64,000 nt of DNA from contig DF241046.1 of assembly GCA_000507305.1 (NCBI GenBank), positions 26,989-90,988 of the forward strand. The letters are read 5' to 3'. The position numbers were made by a program, and so were the translations under genes. The DNA is from Breviolum minutum Mf 1.05b.01 (taxonomy: Eukaryota; Sar; Dinophyceae; Suessiales; Symbiodiniaceae). Positions 1-13,032 of the stretch are shown piece after piece. Position 1 is the stretch's first letter. Each line of letters begins with the position of its first letter. A model generated the notes under the pieces. It did not search any database and was not told the DNA's origin. It saw only the letters and a program-made list of their open reading frames with translations.

Positions 1-445
1 CAGTCAGCATCGTCCCAAGGAAAGGCAAGGGCCTTGCTGGAATTAGTGGCAATTGCAAAGCTTGAAGTAGCAAAACATCCTTTTGAGAAACACATCATGC
101 ATGATAAAGCGATCTCAAAAGGAACACTCAGTGAACTTCTGTCAAGCAGCTATGTCCACATCCTGTGGTTCAAGCTGCAATTGCATCTTCAGATCCTCGA
201 TTCATCAGCAAGACTGCGTGTGGATGGGTTGTGTGAATCCAACCTTTAAAACGTGATAGGCAAACATAGAGATTGATAAATAGATTGCATGAAAACAGCC
301 TTAAACAGTCCAAGTCTCTAAAGCAGGCAACCACCAGTGCAAATGGTGCCACGGATTGACCCAGGTTGAATAAGTCATAGGAATCACAAGCAGGGTCCGG
401 TCCTCGTAGAACACAGGAATTTCCAGTGTTTACAAAAATTCGTCT

Positions 446-793
446 CTACTTCCAAGACGAAACATCGATTGGAAAGGATTGATTTCCTTCTGGATCTATC
501 CCGTGTTCACGACATCTAAAGATTAAACATGTGTCGTTCTGGAAGTTATGATGATGTGCATCACATTGTATCAGGACAAATCCTTTGGCCTGCAAACAAT
601 CGTTCTGCCAAGCTGCGTCTGTCACTTCGGAAACTCGCAGGAAGCCAACTGAAAGCCTAAGGACAATGGCGCTGCCCAGTACTAGGGAAGTGTGGAGGAT
701 ACTCTTTCTCCCAGAATCATGGAAGTGGAAAATGATGGAAAATGGCTGTTTTTCAAGGTAGAGGAAAGGTATAGAATCTACATCAAGCATCAA
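446..793 (-). CDS. Possible exon of an unidentified gene
   Basis: I do not recognise this product. An open frame of 115 codons runs here on the minus strand, and its second half has ordinary protein composition, rich in D, N, H and E, ending in IDVSSWK. Exon boundaries are not resolved. It lies on the same strand as the exon-like pieces at 1863-2054 and 2346-2725, so the three may belong to one gene with the microsatellite at 1011-1853 in an intron. Both start and stop are uncertain because an exon need not begin with Met. Composition is the only support, and it could be a chance ORF. Confidence 0.25.
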   Translation of the reverse strand: MMLDVDSIPFLYLEKQPFSIIFHFHDSGRKSILHTSLVLGSAIVLRLSVGFLRVSEVTDAAWQNDCLQAKGFVLIQCDAHHHNFQNDTCLIFRCREHGIDPEGNQSFPIDVSSWK

Positions 794-1010
794 TCAGTAC
801 ACTGCGCCAAGCTTCCAGAAACGTCCACTGTCTGTACATACTGGCCCAGGATAAGGCCTGAGATTTGTTGAAAGGAAAGCACTCATAGAAAGCTTCAGAA
901 AAGGCGCCAGACTCCCGTGGTTTCTTTGTTGGCCATGCGTAATACGCCAGGAAACGGTCCAATATAGGCATCTGCATCATTGGGTCCTGCAACATTTGCA
1001 GGGCATGTCA

Positions 1011-1082
1011 TCATGGTCGTGATGATGATGATGATGGTGGTGATGATGATGATAATGATGACGGTGATGAAGGTGATGATGC

Positions 1083-1117
<35 letters not shown>

Positions 1118-1142
1118 GTGGTGATGATGATGATGATAATGA

Positions 1143-1177
<35 letters not shown>

Positions 1178-1408
1178 ATGATGATGATGATGACGGTGGT
1201 GATGATGATGATACTGATGCTGATGATGATGATGGTGGTGATGATGATGATGATGATGATGCTGATGCTGATGATGATGATGATGATGGTGGTAAAGATG
1301 ATGATGATGATGATGATGATGATGACATGATGATGATGATGTTGATTATGGTGATGAAGATGGGGATGGTGGTGATGGTGATGATGATGATAATGACGAT
1401 GGAGATGG

Positions 1409-1440
<32 letters not shown>

Positions 1441-1497
1441 ATGGTGATGATAATGATGATGATGATGATGATGGTGATGAAGATGGGGATGGTGATG

Positions 1498-1529
<32 letters not shown>

Positions 1530-1853
1530 GACGATGATAATGATAATGATGACGGTGATGATGCTGCTGATGATGATGATAATGATGCTGATGATGATGA
1601 TGGTGCTGATAATGATGGTGACGATGGTGATGAAGATGGGGATGGTGGTGATGGTGATGGTGATGATGATGATAATGATGACGATGATGATGATGATGAT
1701 GATGATGGTGATGATGATGCTGATGATGATGATGATGATGATGAAGATGATGATGATGATGATGACGATGATGGTGATAATGGTGATGATGATGATGATG
1801 ATGATGAGGATGATGATGGTGATGATGGCGATGACAATGACCGGTGGATGATC
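1011..1853. repeat. ATG/CAT trinucleotide microsatellite, about 840 bp
   Basis: An almost uninterrupted run of GATGATGATG with interspersed GGTGAT, GCTGAT, AATGAT and GACGAT variants. Every frame stays open because the unit has no stop codon. That creates long artefactual ORFs of poly-Met/Val on the plus strand and poly-Ile or poly-Ser on the minus strand, and these are not genes. Sub-blocks such as GATGAAGATGGGGATGGTGG recur about 130-170 bp apart (near 1356, 1470 and 1630), so the array probably grew partly by duplication of larger segments. Confidence 0.97.
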
Positions 1854-1862
1854 AAAAGCAGG

Positions 1863-2054
1863 TGCCGCAGCCCTTAGTGAGTCCCCAGATTTGCTCCTTG
1901 GGACGGCTCCACTTTCGCAGGACCTAGCGCATGTGGCCCACACTGTAAGTACCATGGCTGCCCTGGCACCCACTCCGGCCTCAAACAGTCTGGGAAAGAC
2001 GGCAAAATCTGAAAGAGGTGTTTCCTGAAGCAGCTTAAGACCGTGGCACACCAA
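1863..2054 (-). CDS. Possible exon next to the microsatellite
   Basis: The minus strand reads as ordinary protein (HGLKLLQETPLSDF, then PRLFEAGVGARAAM) and is followed by GTACTTACA, a plausible splice donor. Past that point the frame drifts into the trinucleotide array, so translation continuing into the array is probably not real. The family is unknown. It sits between the exon-like pieces at 446-793 and 2346-2725 on the same strand and may belong to the same gene. Confidence 0.3.
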
Positions 2055-2345
2055 AGTCCTTAAAGTTTGCCTATTTCAAGAGAAACACGGGTACGTACGC
2101 TGAGTACACATCTGTTTTTGGATCACAGCAGTCCAAGGGGCCAGTGAAACGATGACTGTGAATGGATGTTTTCGCTCTCGACACCTGATGGGGTTGCACC
2201 ACATTTTCAATGACTGAGCAATCTTGAATGAACTTGCATGCAAAAGTTGTTGAAAGAACTCTTGAATCGCAAGTGGGGTAGGAGTCACATTCCGCTAAAG
2301 GATGATGAAGGCAGGTCTCAGGCATGCAACCGTTCAGACTTAGAC

Positions 2346-2725
2346 TTATAACTGTGCAATCAAACTAATTGTCCCAGTGTTACATAAATTCAATGCCAAG
2401 ACATGAGACTCCTCAGTGACTCCACAGACAATGTCCGATCCATAATGGCCTCTGTAGGGAGACCATGCCACTCGTCCCAGAAAACTGTTCGTCAAAGGAA
2501 TCTGGCCGTTCTCCCGCTTTGCCACCTCGTAACAAGCGGGATGCCAGAGCCCCAACACAGCCCAAGACTGGCACTGCGCCACACCTCCCAAACGGCTTTT
2601 CCCAGCTCGACAGCAAGGTCGCGGGCGCTGAAACCCCAAAAGTGGACATCCAAGCAATCCTTAGCCATTTCTGCCAGATCATGGTCGAAGCCAATGTGTT
2701 GAATGCTGATCGCACTTGCGACCAC
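2346..2725 (-). CDS. Probable exon(s) of an unidentified gene
   Basis: Two minus-strand frames look coding in succession. The upstream one contains QHIGFDHDLAEMAKDCLD and FSARDLAVELGKAVWEV; the downstream one contains AKRENGQIPLTNSFLGRVAW and ends in a stop near 2346. The change of frame falls at about 2520-2590, where either a very short intron or a frameshift must be assumed. A longer overlapping ORF on the same strand (2413-3069) crosses the region in a third frame and is probably partly a shadow. I recognise no family. Plus-strand ORFs across the same bases look less protein-like. Confidence 0.35.
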
Positions 2726-3069
2726 ACGGCATGCTTTTTCAGATCGTGTGTTAATGTCATAGACAACCCAAAACTATGCAACTGATGCAGGTCAAACTGA
2801 GATAGTACAAAGCCCTTCCACTGCACGGCCATCACGCGGAAGAAGGCTCGCGGACAACAAGCTATATAGGTTATTGTTATCAGTTGTTTTTCGTACCAGA
2901 GGCATTCCAATTCAGGCAAAGAAGCAGCTGCCAGGGTTACCAAGCGCAGCAAGCTGTGGTAGAGGTGCAAAAATTTCTCGAAGTCATGCCTGATATCCAA
3001 AAGTCCCAGCTGTCCCATGAAAGGCAGATTGAACAAAACGAAACTTATCGGAAGTTTAATACACTGCAC

Positions 3070-4133
3070 TGAGTTCCATCATATGCCCAAAGGTTTCAAT
3101 TTTGGCATTTTAACCAAGTCTCTCCAACAAGCATTCTTGACCTCGGCAAAACATGCAAACAGCAGTTCACAAGGTACCAAAAAGATGAGAAATCATACTC
3201 ATACACTTATGTAAATTACTCTGGATACGCACACATGGATATAGATACGAACTAGACATACAGATTATAGAAATACAAGTATGATAGTAATACATGGGCA
3301 TTTCATGGCATTTTAACATATTGACAGACATTTCATCGTTCTTAAGGTTTACATGTAGATCAACCTAGCCAGCCCTCCGAAGTTGAGTTGCTAAATTTGA
3401 GGCTCAGACCATTTACGATGAGCTGGGTAATGTCTCCAGGTAAGCATGAGCTGACAAATGCCTCCCAAGAGGATGCAAGGCCAAACAACAAACAGATAAA
3501 AACAGGCATCCACAAGCCTGAGAATTTTTCAACTTTTGAACATGACTGCGAGGACCCTTCTTGCCACCACTTGCGTCATTTTGGTCATGCAATTTCCAAA
3601 ATGACGAAAGACTTGGAAGACTCAAGATGGATCAAAGTCTGATTCTTGAAGTTGAACGCGTCAAGAGTGAACATGGTGACATTCTGTGTCATTGCCTGTT
3701 TTTGTGACGTTGTCATAGGCGCTTCTATCCTTTCTACTTCGGGTAATGAAGCATATCGCAATTTGAAAGGGGCCCAAAGAAAATCAGTGCTCAGTCAGAG
3801 AATCAGTTTGGTGCTTGTTTTGCATCAGAAGAGGCATCATACAACTACGTAATCAGCTTTTCACATAGTACTGCACTTTCTCAGCAACGTTGCCAACATT
3901 GTTGATCAAAAGTCAAGCAAAAGGATGTAAAAGGTGTTCATTGCGGCAAAGAACTCGTGCCTGGCTCATCATCGTGGATGGATACGTCATTTCCAGATCC
4001 ATGTTGATGCAAGAGTTAGCACCCTCAAATCAGACTGCAATTCGCGGTATTCAATTGAAAGTCAATCTTCCCCCCCTCTTCAGCCGACTCTACAGAATCT
4101 CAAAAGACCGAGCATGAGTCTTTTGTAGAAGCC
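3070..4133. other. No gene seen
   Basis: Only short ORFs without recognisable motifs or splice structure. The region is A/T-rich near 3210-3360. I see no RNA gene or repeat. Confidence 0.5.
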
Positions 4134-4635
4134 TCATGGCGTACATCCAAGAGATATCAAGAGATCATGTTCAGCCCAAGCTTCTGCTGCAAAGGGTGAT
4201 CCACGACTGTGATTCAGCAGCAAGGCAGCGAAATTTCTTGCCGGAAACTTGGCCCGCCAGAAGCTTTGACGGACATAGGAGTAGAACTCAGATGCCTTTG
4301 GCGTCCCAAGAAAAGCAACCCGAAATCCCAAATAACATAAGCAGATATAAGAAGCACTATCCACAGAATCTTCCTTTCCTTCCTGGTCTTTGACTTTGAA
4401 GGTGGACAAACCACAATTTCAAATTGGATCCTTGAATCGCCTCCAGGCATCGGCAGAAGTCCACATAACCCCATTGTTGACGCACCAAGACTGAGAACTT
4501 CTTCCAAATCGAGGACTCGCTCCTGTGCCGCAAGGGTGATATGTCTACATGACATGTCTGACTCTCAGGTCCAAGCCTTACCATACTTTTTCGAAAGTGG
4601 CCATGGAGTTTTCTTCGAACCGCCTCCAGGGTCAC
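4134..4635 (-). CDS. Possible exons of an unidentified gene
   Basis: Minus-strand frames over this stretch have protein-like composition. One contains KFSVLVRQQWGYVDFCRCLE (about 4440-4510); another contains YVRQSFWRAKFPARNFAALL and ends in a stop near 4134. The two are in different frames, so an intron or frameshift would be required. No family is recognised and no splice site is convincing. Confidence 0.22.
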
Positions 4636-4639
4636 CTCA

Positions 4640-6420
4640 GCTCAGTCTCACTTAGCATGGTGATGCATGGTCTATCTTGGTGGGCAATTTAGATAATAAG
4701 ACAACACCATGCAGCTTGTGGCAGGCAAGCAGCGTAGTACTGCAAGAGGAAATACCAAGGCACTTCCATGTTTTTCAGTTCAGCACCTGCGGGTTTTGCA
4801 ATGCAATCAGGCGACCACTATCATGTTTGGTTGATGCTTGTCAGACCAGCACCTGTTTTGTTCAGCTCTGTGTCAAGGCTTCGAAGCAATGTCCTGCTAC
4901 GGATGCATAGGACCAGGTAGGATTCAAGTCATGCTGACGTGATGCCATGCTGCCATGCTGCCCTGTCCTGAGGCTTGCCATTGCCAAGTGCATAGCACTG
5001 AGGCCATGGCTGTCACGACTTTGCTGCTGAAGCCGTGACAAAGCAGTCGGAAAATCGGTGTCCTACAGTCCAACGACGACAAGCGGAGTTGGTGTATTTG
5101 CTGTTGTCAGCTCTCCATCTACTTTTTGGAGTCCAGCCAAAAGTCTCAGATTGCCCTTCGTGCGATTACATCAAAAATTGCAGTATTCAGGTCCCCACTG
5201 GAAGAGTGAAACATCATGTTTGAATATCCGAAAAATTGGACTAAAGTTTTTACCACCCCCCACCAGAATCATGTGCGTCCTTGTTGCTCACGAAGCCGAT
5301 AAAGGCCTGGCACCAAAGGTGAGTTGATCAGATGATGTCAACGGCTTTGTGTCTAGAGTCTAGATTCAAAATGATTCAAAGTGATAATTTTTTTCTTGTC
5401 ATGTTACAAAGCATTTCAACTTCAACAGTTTCAACATGTTTCAACGCTAACTTCCGGGATATCCAAACACCTACAACCGTTCAGCTGCCATGTCCCTGAA
5501 GGGTTCAGTTGTTCTCATCAGCCCGCCTCTGGACCCACAAAAGTCTGTCGTGGCTTGCAGCAGCGCTCAAAGGAGTACTGTTGGTTAAAGCAACCAGCAG
5601 CAACTCCTACAGGAGGTTGTGAAACTAGTGGCGAAGCAAGTTTTTTCAACGTCATGAGTCATGCTGCGAAGTTCATGTCATGTTCCCTCAGACAATGTTT
5701 TTTCATGCGTGATTCAATGCATGAAAAATATGAACCCTCTCTCTCTCTTGTCAGATTCTATCTGTGTTCTCTGGGTTATCGGACCATAACAGCACACGGA
5801 TCGTGAAAGGTCACCCCAACACTCTGCTGTGCTCAAAGTCTCTGGGGGCTGCATTGTCCATGGCCATTCCAGGCAATGCAAACCCTTGCGCTCCAGGTGT
5901 GTAACAAAGCCTTGCTAGCAAAGTGGAACAGCCTCGTTCTGGACTTTGATTCGAGCCAAAATTGAGGAGACGGCAACTTGAAAACTCTGTACAAAGTCAC
6001 GCATTTCAGCTTGCGCATACATACCCCAAGAGGCAAACCATCTGACCTGTCAATTATTTGTGCGATATGATTTCTGAATGCGCCATATGCACAAATCACT
6101 CAACCGCTTCGTGACAGCATGCTTGAAAAATGACGACGACCCCTGTTCCTTCTCTTCTTTTGTTTCTCTCCTTGTCCTTCCATCCCCCTAAATGCCTGTT
6201 GTACTGCCAAAGCTTCTGCAAGCCACGCCTCAGATGTTGACAAACTGAGTTGTCCCAAATACAGGTTCCACAGCAAGCTTCCACGATTCGTGGCTCACAT
6301 GGATTGAATACTTTCGCACAATGTATGTCAAATAGATATAATTACGTACAAATATTTTTGTTTAATGTACAAATAAAAACTATGCGCCCTGGGCCTATTT
6401 TGTATTAGACAAACTGAAAA
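4640..6420. other. No gene seen
   Basis: Short scattered ORFs on both strands, none with a motif. Around 5380-5480 the text is rich in short TTCAAC/TTTCAA repeats. It looks like intergenic or intronic DNA. Confidence 0.5.
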
Positions 6421-6429
6421 AAGTTGTTT

Positions 6430-6630
6430 GCTTGTTCTGCTTCGTCATTTTCTTCTTCGTCTTCTTCTTCATCTTGTTGTTGTTGTTGCTGTTGTTGTTG
6501 TTGTTGTTGCCGTTGGTTTGTTGGTTTGCTTGTTTGTTTGCTTGTTTGCTTGTTTGTTTGCTTTTTTGCTTGCTTCTTTCTTTGTTTGCTTGTTTGTTTG
6601 TGTTGGTTGATTGGTTGGCCGGTATGTTGG

Positions 6631-6677
<47 letters not shown>

Positions 6678-6840
6678 GCTGTTGTTGTTGTTGGTGGTGG
6701 TGGTGGTGGTGTTGTTGGTGCTGTTGCTGCTGCTGTTGTTGTTGGTGTTGTGGTTGTTGTCGTCGCTGTGCCTCTTGATGTTGTGGTTTTTGTTTTCGCT
6801 GTTGCTGTTGCTTTTGTTGCTGTGTTTGTCATTATTGTCA
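6430..6840. repeat. TTG (GTT) microsatellite with TTTG/TGCTTGTT variants
   Basis: A compound simple repeat: TTCTTC/GTTGTT at 6450-6515, TTTGCTTG-type tetramers at 6515-6610, then long GTT/GGT runs to about 6835. Long Cys/Leu/Val-rich plus-strand ORFs and a Thr/Asn/Lys-rich minus-strand ORF here come from the repeat and are not genes. Confidence 0.95.
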
Positions 6841-6885
6841 GTCTATGTTTTCCTGTTTTATTGTTATTGTTCTTGTATCAATCAA

Positions 6886-6995
6886 CCAGTGGGTCTATCA
6901 ACCAATCCATCCATCCATGCATCCATCATTCAAACATTCGATCATCCAATCATTCATTCGATCATTCATTTTTTCATCAACCCATCAATCCAATC
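6886..6995. repeat. ATCC/ATTC tetranucleotide repeat
   Basis: A short degenerate run of CATCCATCCATGCATCC followed by ATTCGATCATTCATT units, lying directly after the GTT array. Confidence 0.9.
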
Positions 6996-6999
6996 TCAC

Positions 7000-9845
7000 T
7001 CTTATGACGCCTACCCCGCAGTCCCGCCCAAGCAACAGGTCCTCGTCCATGTCCACACCAATTTCATTCAGGCTCGCCTCTGGGTTGAGGAGAAGCAATC
7101 AAGAAAATCAAGTGTAGCTGCAGCATGACTATTTAAGGAGGTGATGCACCAAACACAAACTCAGTATAGTATATAAGAGTGTCATAGCATGGATCCATTT
7201 AGCTTTCCAAATAAACTCACTAAGCTATTCCAAAACCTTGACTTTAGTCTTGTCAATGTGAAAAGCATAAGAATTCATGATGTTTCCTGATGTTTCCCGC
7301 CAAAACACAGAAAGCTACATACGACCAGTAGCAGTAGCACCTCGCAATCCCCATCTCCAGCCTCTGCAAACATGGCCAGGGCCTCCGAGAAGAGCAAGCC
7401 AGCTCCGTAGAAGGAAAGAATTCCTGACTCAATGAGTTAAGGAAACAGTAACACAGCAACACTGTCAGTACGTAAGTGTTTACACGTGTTGCATGTTTAC
7501 ACTTTGCAAAGTTTTGCTTTTGAGAGCTGATTCTCTTGCATCACAAAAGCTCATATCTCATTCTGCCACACTGTGCCTTCTCGAGAGCCTTCCGTCACGG
7601 CCAAAACACGGCTTAGCCAGAGTGCTTGCTCCTGATAAAATGAAGCCATCTCATGATGCGTTGTGAACTAGCAAAGGTGACACTAACTAGTTCATCTTAA
7701 CCATGTCATTCAAGCCAGCCTACAGTCAAGACCACGGGAAACAAGAAATTTCCAAACGTTGCAATCATGCACAATATTCCATCCAAACTACCAGCTTCAA
7801 AAAAAAATCCTCCATTCAAATTTGTGTATTTAACAACAACTCCCAAAAAAAAAAGCACGTCAGCTCCTTGGAGTCCCAATCATCCGTCGGTGTATCAAAC
7901 CACAGCCTGTAAGAAATGAATTTACGCATCAGGGGAAGCGGTTTAGATTGTTGAAACATTGAAACTACAAAGTTGGAACCCTCCGGAGGCCGGACATGGC
8001 CGAAAAAAAAAACTCCTCAGTGGCGAATATGCCGAAGGCGCTGTACAAAGTGGCCAAATCTCCACAATTTTCTGTCACCCACGTCAACCACCACATTGGC
8101 AACAAAGTTGACAACTGTTGCAAATTTCTCACCGGCCTTTTCAGACTTTTGCCCAGAGCAGGCAAGGAGCGCAGTTCGGAAGCATCCTACAAGCACCACA
8201 GGTTATGGATGGTCAATCGACACGTCCCTTCTTATCTCGATACTAACATACTGCAAATGAAAAGACATCAGGCATCAGCAGCCAGTCATCTTGACTGTTT
8301 TCCAGATTGTAAAATCAACTTCTGTGTCCCGGTGATTCCTCGCCTTCACAGCCTGCAAGCCAGGAGGGGATGCCAAAAGCGCACCCAGCACAGAAAAAAG
8401 GTTGCCTGAGCAACTGAAGCAAAACTGATGATGAGTGGTCACACTCAATTCTTGGAATTGATGATAAACTGGTGAGAACTAGTCCTCAATGTTAGGTCTA
8501 TTCCAGCTTGGAAACAAATCCTTTCAATTCGGAAAGAGCAACTGAGGACATTTCAATAGTATAGCTGGCTGTCCTGGCTCGTGCGGCCTTGAGATAGTGC
8601 AACCAGGTGTCGCAAAGCATCCACCACTGCACTCGCTGCAGCTTCAGGAGTGGCTGCCTGCCAGCGGCCTGATGACTCACCGCCTTCCTCTCGGTTAGCG
8701 AGCGCCATCCTGCGCAGACCACAAAACATAGAACCCATTCTCAAAAGTCTTGTTAACATCTCGCTGACGACAAAACAACCACCGCCACCACGGCCGTCAC
8801 TGTCACCACCACTGCCACCACCGTCACGACCCCCACCCCACCACCATCACCAGTATTTGCCTAACATCTTCAAACATGTTTTGTCTGTGTTTGGCACATC
8901 GACTGCGGCCACAAGACAGCTTTGTCAAGCTCTCCTGGCACATCCACCTTAGCGAGACATTTCCTTCGCCATGATGCTCCAACAGATCTGCAGTGGATGG
9001 TCTTAGACTAAGCCAGCAATTGGCAGGGTTGGTTGGAGGGTTTGGCACCAAATTTAGCGAGCGTACATGAAGGGAAAGCAAGTGAATCTGAATATGGCAC
9101 ATGCTTTAGCCGCAAATGTAAAATGGCTTCATGCATCTTTCTTCTGCCATGTCCATACATGCACCCTCTGGAAACTGCAACGCTCACTTAAGTTGTTTGC
9201 AAGCAAGTGGCTTTTTTGTTTGTTGGGATTCAAATTTCATTCAGGCAATTTCACTTGAAGCAAAGCCCAGAAGGCCGGAAGCGTGCAAAGTTTGTCTAAG
9301 CAATAGTCAAGTACGTCTGGTCTCACAATGAGAAAATCAATCGCGTTGCAACAGGACTCAAGAAAAGGCTTGGAGCGAAGAGATTTGATCAGCTAGTTGT
9401 TCACTCTGTCCTTGTTCATTGCCTCTGAAGACCCTCTGCAGAAGGACATGTGCGAATAGGATTAACAAGATAAGAAGATTGCAGCACTGTGGAGGGTAAT
9501 GCCCAAATAGTGTTTCAAGCATTTCTACTTGTAGTTTCTAGTTTAGGCATCTGCGCCTCAATACATATACAGTACGCTGCATACTACAGTGAACTCCACT
9601 GTCTGCTGCCAGCAGAGCTGTCAAACCAGGTTGGTAGCACCGTGCCAATTTGACTTTCAAAGTCTCGCACATACAGGGCCTCGGGTCTCCACAAACATCG
9701 AATCTCAAAGCTCGGAAAAATGTATGCATAATTTGAAACACACTCAAATTCCGAGTAATGACAGAAAATCTAGGTGAAGGTTTACTTTGCCTGATTCAAT
9801 GGGTCCAAGTCAGCAACCCGAGAAAGACACGACAACGAGGAGGAT
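7000..9845. other. No confident gene; small ACC-rich patch at 8765-8850
   Basis: A plus ORF at 7996-8409 (137 codons) and minus ORFs at 8017-8199 and 7965-8165 overlap one another. None carries a motif I can name and I cannot choose between strands. The patch at 8765-8850 is a short CCACCACC-type simple repeat. The rest appears noncoding. Confidence 0.45.
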
Positions 9846-9849
9846 CAGC

Positions 9850-10082
<233 letters not shown>

Positions 10083-10185
10083 TGTCATAGTGAAAAAATA
10101 TATATATTAAATTTAGGTGTACTTGCATTTTCCCTGCTAGAAAAGACATTTCGATCTGATATTGGCGTATTGCCTCTCGGCAGCA

Positions 10186-10250
10186 GCAGGATCAGCAGAG
10201 ACAGGAGAGACAGGAGAGACAGGAGACACGAGAGACACGGAAGACACTGA
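10186..10250. repeat. Short GAGACAGGA minisatellite
   Basis: About six imperfect copies of a 10-bp unit (GAGACAGGA or GAGACACGA), followed by unique sequence. Confidence 0.85.
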
Positions 10251-10259
10251 CTAATAAGA

Positions 10260-11085
10260 ACATCCACTAGATTTTTTTTGAAACATTATATACATCTCCT
10301 CAACATATCACTCACCGCAATCGCCTCGGTGCTGCTGGTGCTGCTCGGAAACCTCCACCAGCAATAGCAGCCATCGGCCTGTCACCATAGTCAACACCTC
10401 TTGAAAAGGCTGCAATTGGCAAACAACTAATCCATGGTCATTTGCTATCTAGGAGGATGTTGCCTTGACTTTCGCATGAATGCGGACCGAACGGAGTCAC
10501 GTTGCTACTTCCAATGGCACTTTCGCTGGTCCGTGCCGTGTATGTTGGTATGTATCATTGCAAAGACTGTACAGCACCCGAGAAGTCAAAGCTCCGGTAT
10601 CCAGCGACAAAATCATCAGATATTCAAATGTTGATTTAACTTAAAACAACAGCATGACTCGGCAAAACAGCCCATAGCACTTTCTCGAAGCAATAACTAC
10701 CTGAGCTTACAGACCCCAATAGCAAATTGGACACCCAGGGTGCCTCCTATGTCGTTCCAAAGCTTCTGTTTGATACCTCGCAATCTCCTTCAGCAACCCA
10801 TCTCAGGCAAGACAAATCTTGGTTCAAAAGAGGCGTGCAAAGCTCCAGACTGATGTTTCCTACAACCACTCCTTAAGGCCAGCGGCTACACTCAAGTTGA
10901 TGTAAGGCGTTGCATGCACACAGTCCTCCCGCAAACGTCGGTTCTCGTCTTCCAGGATGGTCCGCTCCAAGCCTTCGGACAGTCTCCCGCAAAAAGCTCT
11001 GGTTTGAGGGAAGCAAAGTTCAAGTTGGCATCCCAGTATCAAACACCTTCGGTGAGCACAGCAAATCCTGCGATCGACAGCTATT
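10260..11085. other. No gene seen
   Basis: Only short ORFs of 60-100 codons without motifs lie between two repeat blocks. Confidence 0.5.
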
Positions 11086-11087
11086 AC

Positions 11088-11975
11088 TAGTCTATCTATC
11101 TTATCTTATCTTACCTTGTCTTGTCTTGTCTTATCTTATCTATCTACGTATCTACCTATCTACCTATCTATCTATCTATCTACCTATCTACCTATCAACC
11201 GAATCGATCAGTCGATCAATCAATCTATCTATCTAATCCAATCTTATCGAAACAAAACTAATCCAATCAAATCCAAATACGAGTACTACAATCTAATCAA
11301 AGCTAATCGAATCGAGTCCAATCTAATCAACTTAATCCAATCGAAGCTAACCTAATCCAATCCAACCAGATTTATCCAATTGAATCTTATCTAACCTAAC
11401 CCAACCTAATCTAATCAATCTTCCTAATCCAATCTAATCAAACCTGGTCTAATCTAATCTACGCTAGTCTGATCTATCTAATCTAGTCTACTCCGACCTA
11501 ATCGAATCTACTCCAAGCTAAGCTAACCCAACCAAATCTATCTAATCTAATCTAAGCAAACCTGGTCTAATCTAATCTACACTAGTCTGATCTATTTAAT
11601 CTAGTCTGCTCCGACCTAATCGAATCTACTCCAAGCTAAGCCAAATCTATCTAATCTATTCCAAGCTAAGCTAACCCAACCAAATCTATCTAATCTAAGC
11701 TAATCTAAGCAAACCTAATCCAATCTAAACTAGTCAAAGCCTTGCTGATCCAATCTAAACAAAGCTAGGCCAATCTGATCTAATCTACCGAATCTCATCT
11801 AGGCAAAGCTATTGAAGTCTGATCGAATCTATCTGATCCAACCTAATCCAACCTAACCCAATCTCATCGACGCTAAGCTAACCTCATCTCATCCAATCCA
11901 ACCCAATCTAATCTATGTAATCTAATTGAATCTAATCTAATGTAATGTAATCTAATCTCTCTATCTGTCTGACTG
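11088..11975. repeat. TCTA array grading into a degenerate TAATC/CTAAT array
   Basis: The first 150 bp are TCTATCTA/TTACCTTG tetramer repeats. They are followed by some 700 bp of degenerate 5-mers (AATCTAATCC, CAATCTAATC, AAGCTAAGC). Longer copies recur inside: a segment near 11440-11530 (CCTGGTCTAATCTAATCTAC) reappears near 11562-11640, showing duplication of roughly 120-bp blocks. No coding content. Confidence 0.95.
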
Positions 11976-11999
11976 ATTGTTTCCATTGATAAGCACCTT

Positions 12000-13030
12000 G
12001 AGAAGCCTCAGGAAGTAGGCAGGAAGTAGGAAGTCCAGATGATTTTGAAGCTGATGAGCTAATTTTTGATCAAAGAAGGCGATCTTACCATCTCTTCCCT
12101 AGGTCAGCATATGTGTTCAAGACTCTAGACCACGAACGCAACACTCTAGATGGCTGTCAAGCTGCGATCGATGCTGCATATATAATATACAAATACAAAT
12201 ACAAATGGGTTGATAGGTGTAGGATGATGACAACTTATTGGGTGCATCGGTCTTAAACCATTCACCAATATTTCTGAAGCTTGGCCAATTCCATGCATGC
12301 CCGAAACATGGCAACACATTCACAGCATTCTGTGAAAATAGATTTTATTGTGTCACACAACCTCGGTTGTACAGCACCTACATATATCAAGTATCCATGT
12401 ATAATATATTATGTATATATATTGTATAGCGAATACACATTCAACAGCGATATGATACATATTCAGATCGGCAGGGTGACATCCCAGAATTGTATCGCCT
12501 GACTCGCCCACGCTGCTGCCACTGCGACTCAACCTGAAAAAATCAGTCGACCAATCCTATCTTACTCTGCAACATGCAAACTTTGCTTGCCCCATCTCCC
12601 TCCCATTCCATCTTATTCCGGTCGTATTCCGTCTTGTTCCATTTCTCCGCAAGTGCAAGCTGGATCTGTACATGGGAACCGTGAAAAAGCAACTCTTGAG
12701 AAAGCTCATGGGGGCCCATGAACTTATCGTTGCTACAGGCTCCCAGTGTTCACTGCCCCAACACACCTTGGGTAGTGTGGCAGAATAGAATTCTCATCAA
12801 CTACAATCTCAAAAATGCGAACTTGCTGTAGGTGAAACATGTTGCCGTGCAAGGGAGTGCAAAGTGAGTCCAAGAGAATATATCTTACTGTATGATATTG
12901 TATGCAATGCCAACTTGAAATTCTGAAACTTGAGACTTGAGGATTAAATTTGCGAGTCTTGTACCGTATAGTAAAGTACAGGTCCTCTTCCACTTGTCAC
13001 ATTCTTTCTTACATTACATCTTTGCAACCC
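12000..13030. other. Mostly noncoding; possible minus-strand exon at about 12735-12850
   Basis: The minus strand near 12735-12850 reads MFHLQQVRIFEIVVDENSI in a protein-like frame, ending in a stop shortly after. It lies downstream of the ankyrin ORF on the same strand and could be an unrelated exon. Elsewhere I see only AT-rich sequence (TATATA runs near 12180 and 12400). Confidence 0.3.
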
Positions 13031-13032
13031 CT

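Noticed and set aside
980..1855. Long poly-Met/Val, poly-Ile and poly-Ser ORFs on both strands
   Set aside because: They are translations of a stop-free ATG/CAT microsatellite.
6395..7128. Cys/Leu/Val-rich plus ORFs up to 234 codons and a Thr/Asn-rich minus ORF
   Set aside because: Entirely composed of the GTT/TTTG simple repeat, with no protein-like text outside it.
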